A program made the position numbers and the translations under genes. A DNA stretch of 22,438 bases, taken from the NCBI GenBank assembly GCA_947624535.1, contig CANQKU010000002.1:1-22438 (forward strand), in the 5' to 3' direction. This stretch comes from an uncultured Bacilli bacterium (lineage in GTDB: Bacteria; Bacillota_I; Bacilli_A; RF39; UBA660). The notes beneath the pieces were generated by a model, which saw only the letters and a list, made by a program, of their open reading frames with translations, was not told the origin of the DNA and did no database searches. This document shows, piece after piece, positions 21,784 through 22,438 of this stretch (positions within the stretch are counted from its first letter, which is position 1; each line of letters starts with the position of its first letter).

Positions 21784-22062
21784 ATGAATAATGCTACAGA
21801 AGTTAAGGTTATTGTGGATGCTGGACATGGAGGTAGTGACCCAGGTGCTGTTAATGGGAATAATTTAGAAAAAGATTTTACATTAGAGGCATCAAAGTAT
21901 ATCTATGATCGATTAAGACAATTAGGAATTCCTGCTGAAATTACTAGGACGGATGATAGTAGTCTTCCAAAAAATGAAAGAATTGAAAAAGTAAAAAGTT
22001 TAGGTGTAGATCCTAATGTGATTTTGATTTCTAATCACATTAATGCAGGAGGAGAGACTTAG
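21784..22062 (+). pseudogene. Truncated Amidase_3 (N-acetylmuramoyl-L-alanine amidase) fragment
   Basis: A 92-residue open frame that begins directly with the amidase fold (V-K-V-I-V-D-A-G-H-G-G). It has the three zinc ligands H15, E29 (NLEKD) and H85 (SNHINAG), then stops at TAG 22060-22062. Amidase_3 domains run some 170-190 residues, and the catalytic Glu in the C-terminal [LV]-E-x-G-F motif is missing. No continuation is seen in other frames downstream. A normal TAGGTGA ribosome binding site and upstream operator-like boxes remain, so it may still be translated, but hydrolase activity is unlikely. It has no signal peptide. It is not a close copy of the amidase at 2734-3390: the sequences differ throughout. 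Confidence 0.75.
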
Positions 22063-22227
22063 CTCTTACATAGATTGAATTTATAGGGTATTAGGACACT
22101 GTATTTAGAAGAAAAAAACAAATTGGTAAAGTAATATTAAAATTAAATTTTTAAAGCTATTTTAGGTATAAAAATGCTTATTTTAAATAAAATTTATCTC
22201 AAATATTAAAAAAAACGATTTTTGTTG

Positions 22228-22233
22228 TATAAT
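22228..22233 (+). promoter_or_regulatory. -10 element for the gene at the right edge
   Basis: A perfect TATAAT with no clear -35 lies about 12 nt before a leader hairpin and 71 nt before the next ATG. Confidence 0.4.
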
Positions 22234-22245
22234 GTAGTTAAGAAT

Positions 22246-22286
22246 AGCAGTATCATTCTTTTTTAAGATGGATACTGCTTATTTTT
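22246..22286 (+). terminator. Leader hairpin with T run upstream of the right-edge gene
   Basis: A perfect 9-bp stem, AGCAGTATC (22246-22254) with GATACTGCT (22271-22279), a 16-nt loop and TATTTTTT after it. It looks like an intrinsic terminator. Because a TATAAT lies just upstream and no intact gene ends here, it would form near the 5' end of the next gene's transcript. It may therefore be an attenuator or a stabilising hairpin instead of the end of an operon. Confidence 0.55.
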
Positions 22287-22304
22287 TGAAGTGAGGTTTA
22301 AAGT

Positions 22305-22438
22305 ATGGATAAAGAGGAAATTCAATTTAGCATTTATAAAATTTCTAAACAACAGATATTAGACAATTTAGATAATGCTGACGAAACAAATAGCACAGAG
22401 GAATTATTGGATAAATTATTATTTTATTTAGAATGTTA
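22305..22438 (+). CDS. Partial hypothetical gene running off the right edge
   Basis: An open frame of 44 complete codons starting at ATG 22305 and still open at the window end. GTGAGG (22291-22296) is a plausible ribosome binding site. The visible part is acidic and helical (I-Q-F-S-I-Y-K-I-S-K-Q-Q-I-L-D-N-L-D), with no signal peptide. No family is recognised. Confidence 0.55.
   Translation, partial: MDKEEIQFSIYKISKQQILDNLDNADETNSTEELLDKLLFYLEC

Noticed and set aside
1..22438. CRISPR array, tRNA, rRNA or intact insertion sequence
   Set aside because: No regularly spaced repeats with unique spacers, no cloverleaf candidates, and no transposase or terminal inverted repeats were seen on either strand.

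Overview
The window is strongly AT-rich, uses the standard bacterial code (TGG for Trp, TGA used as a stop) and has strong AGGAGG/AGGTGA ribosome binding sites with TATAAT-type promoters. It carries a Gram-positive (type VIIb) EssC/YukD pair, a SpoIID-family protein, a CwlD-like amidase and a SipW/TasA-type cluster. Together these point to a low-GC Firmicute, most likely an uncultured gut lineage of Bacilli. That placement is an inference from gene content and base composition, not from a marker gene.

Layout. 1-1037: the end of a Cu(I)-type P1B ATPase and, 9 nt later, a thioredoxin-like lipoprotein, closed by a terminator. 1115-2683: a regulatory stretch with six TGTAAA/TTTACA boxes, then a DUF2628-like membrane protein with an 18-residue tandem repeat. 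2702-4314: a CwlD-like amidase and a DinD-family protein. 4392-9792: a compact type VII secretion operon (EssC, YukD/EsaB-like ubiquitin-fold protein, two small helical proteins). No EssA, EssB, EsaA or classical WXG100 gene is next to it. It shares a bidirectional terminator with a minus-strand SpoIID-like gene. 9793-11867 (minus): the SpoIID-like protein, whose catalytic Glu position holds Asn, and a zinc-dependent phospholipase C family protein. 11936-14045: an Abi_2/AbiF-type HEPN protein that overlaps an HtrA-type membrane-anchored protease.

14084-17842 (minus): a four-gene surface-fibre operon. In transcription order it encodes a TasA-like secreted protein, a second secreted beta-rich protein, a multi-span ER-type signal peptidase and a DUF5305-like membrane protein. 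The peptidase probably matures the two proteins encoded ahead of it. 17902-21500: a two-gene McrBC/LlaJI-like restriction module. McrB has an N-terminal DUF4357-like and a central EVE/PUA-like segment; the partner has a PD-(D/E)XK nuclease. No methyltransferase is adjacent, so a modification-dependent (type IV) role is likely.

21501-22304 is mostly non-coding and looks partly decayed. It contains a truncated amidase fragment preceded by another cluster of TGTAAA/TTTACA boxes. The right edge holds the start of an unidentified gene with a hairpin in its leader.

The most interesting items are the reduced type VII cluster with a degenerate second EssC ATPase domain, the polytopic signal peptidase operon, the helically phased TTTACA boxes found at two loci, the Abi-HtrA coupling, and the SpoIID homologue lacking its catalytic glutamate.
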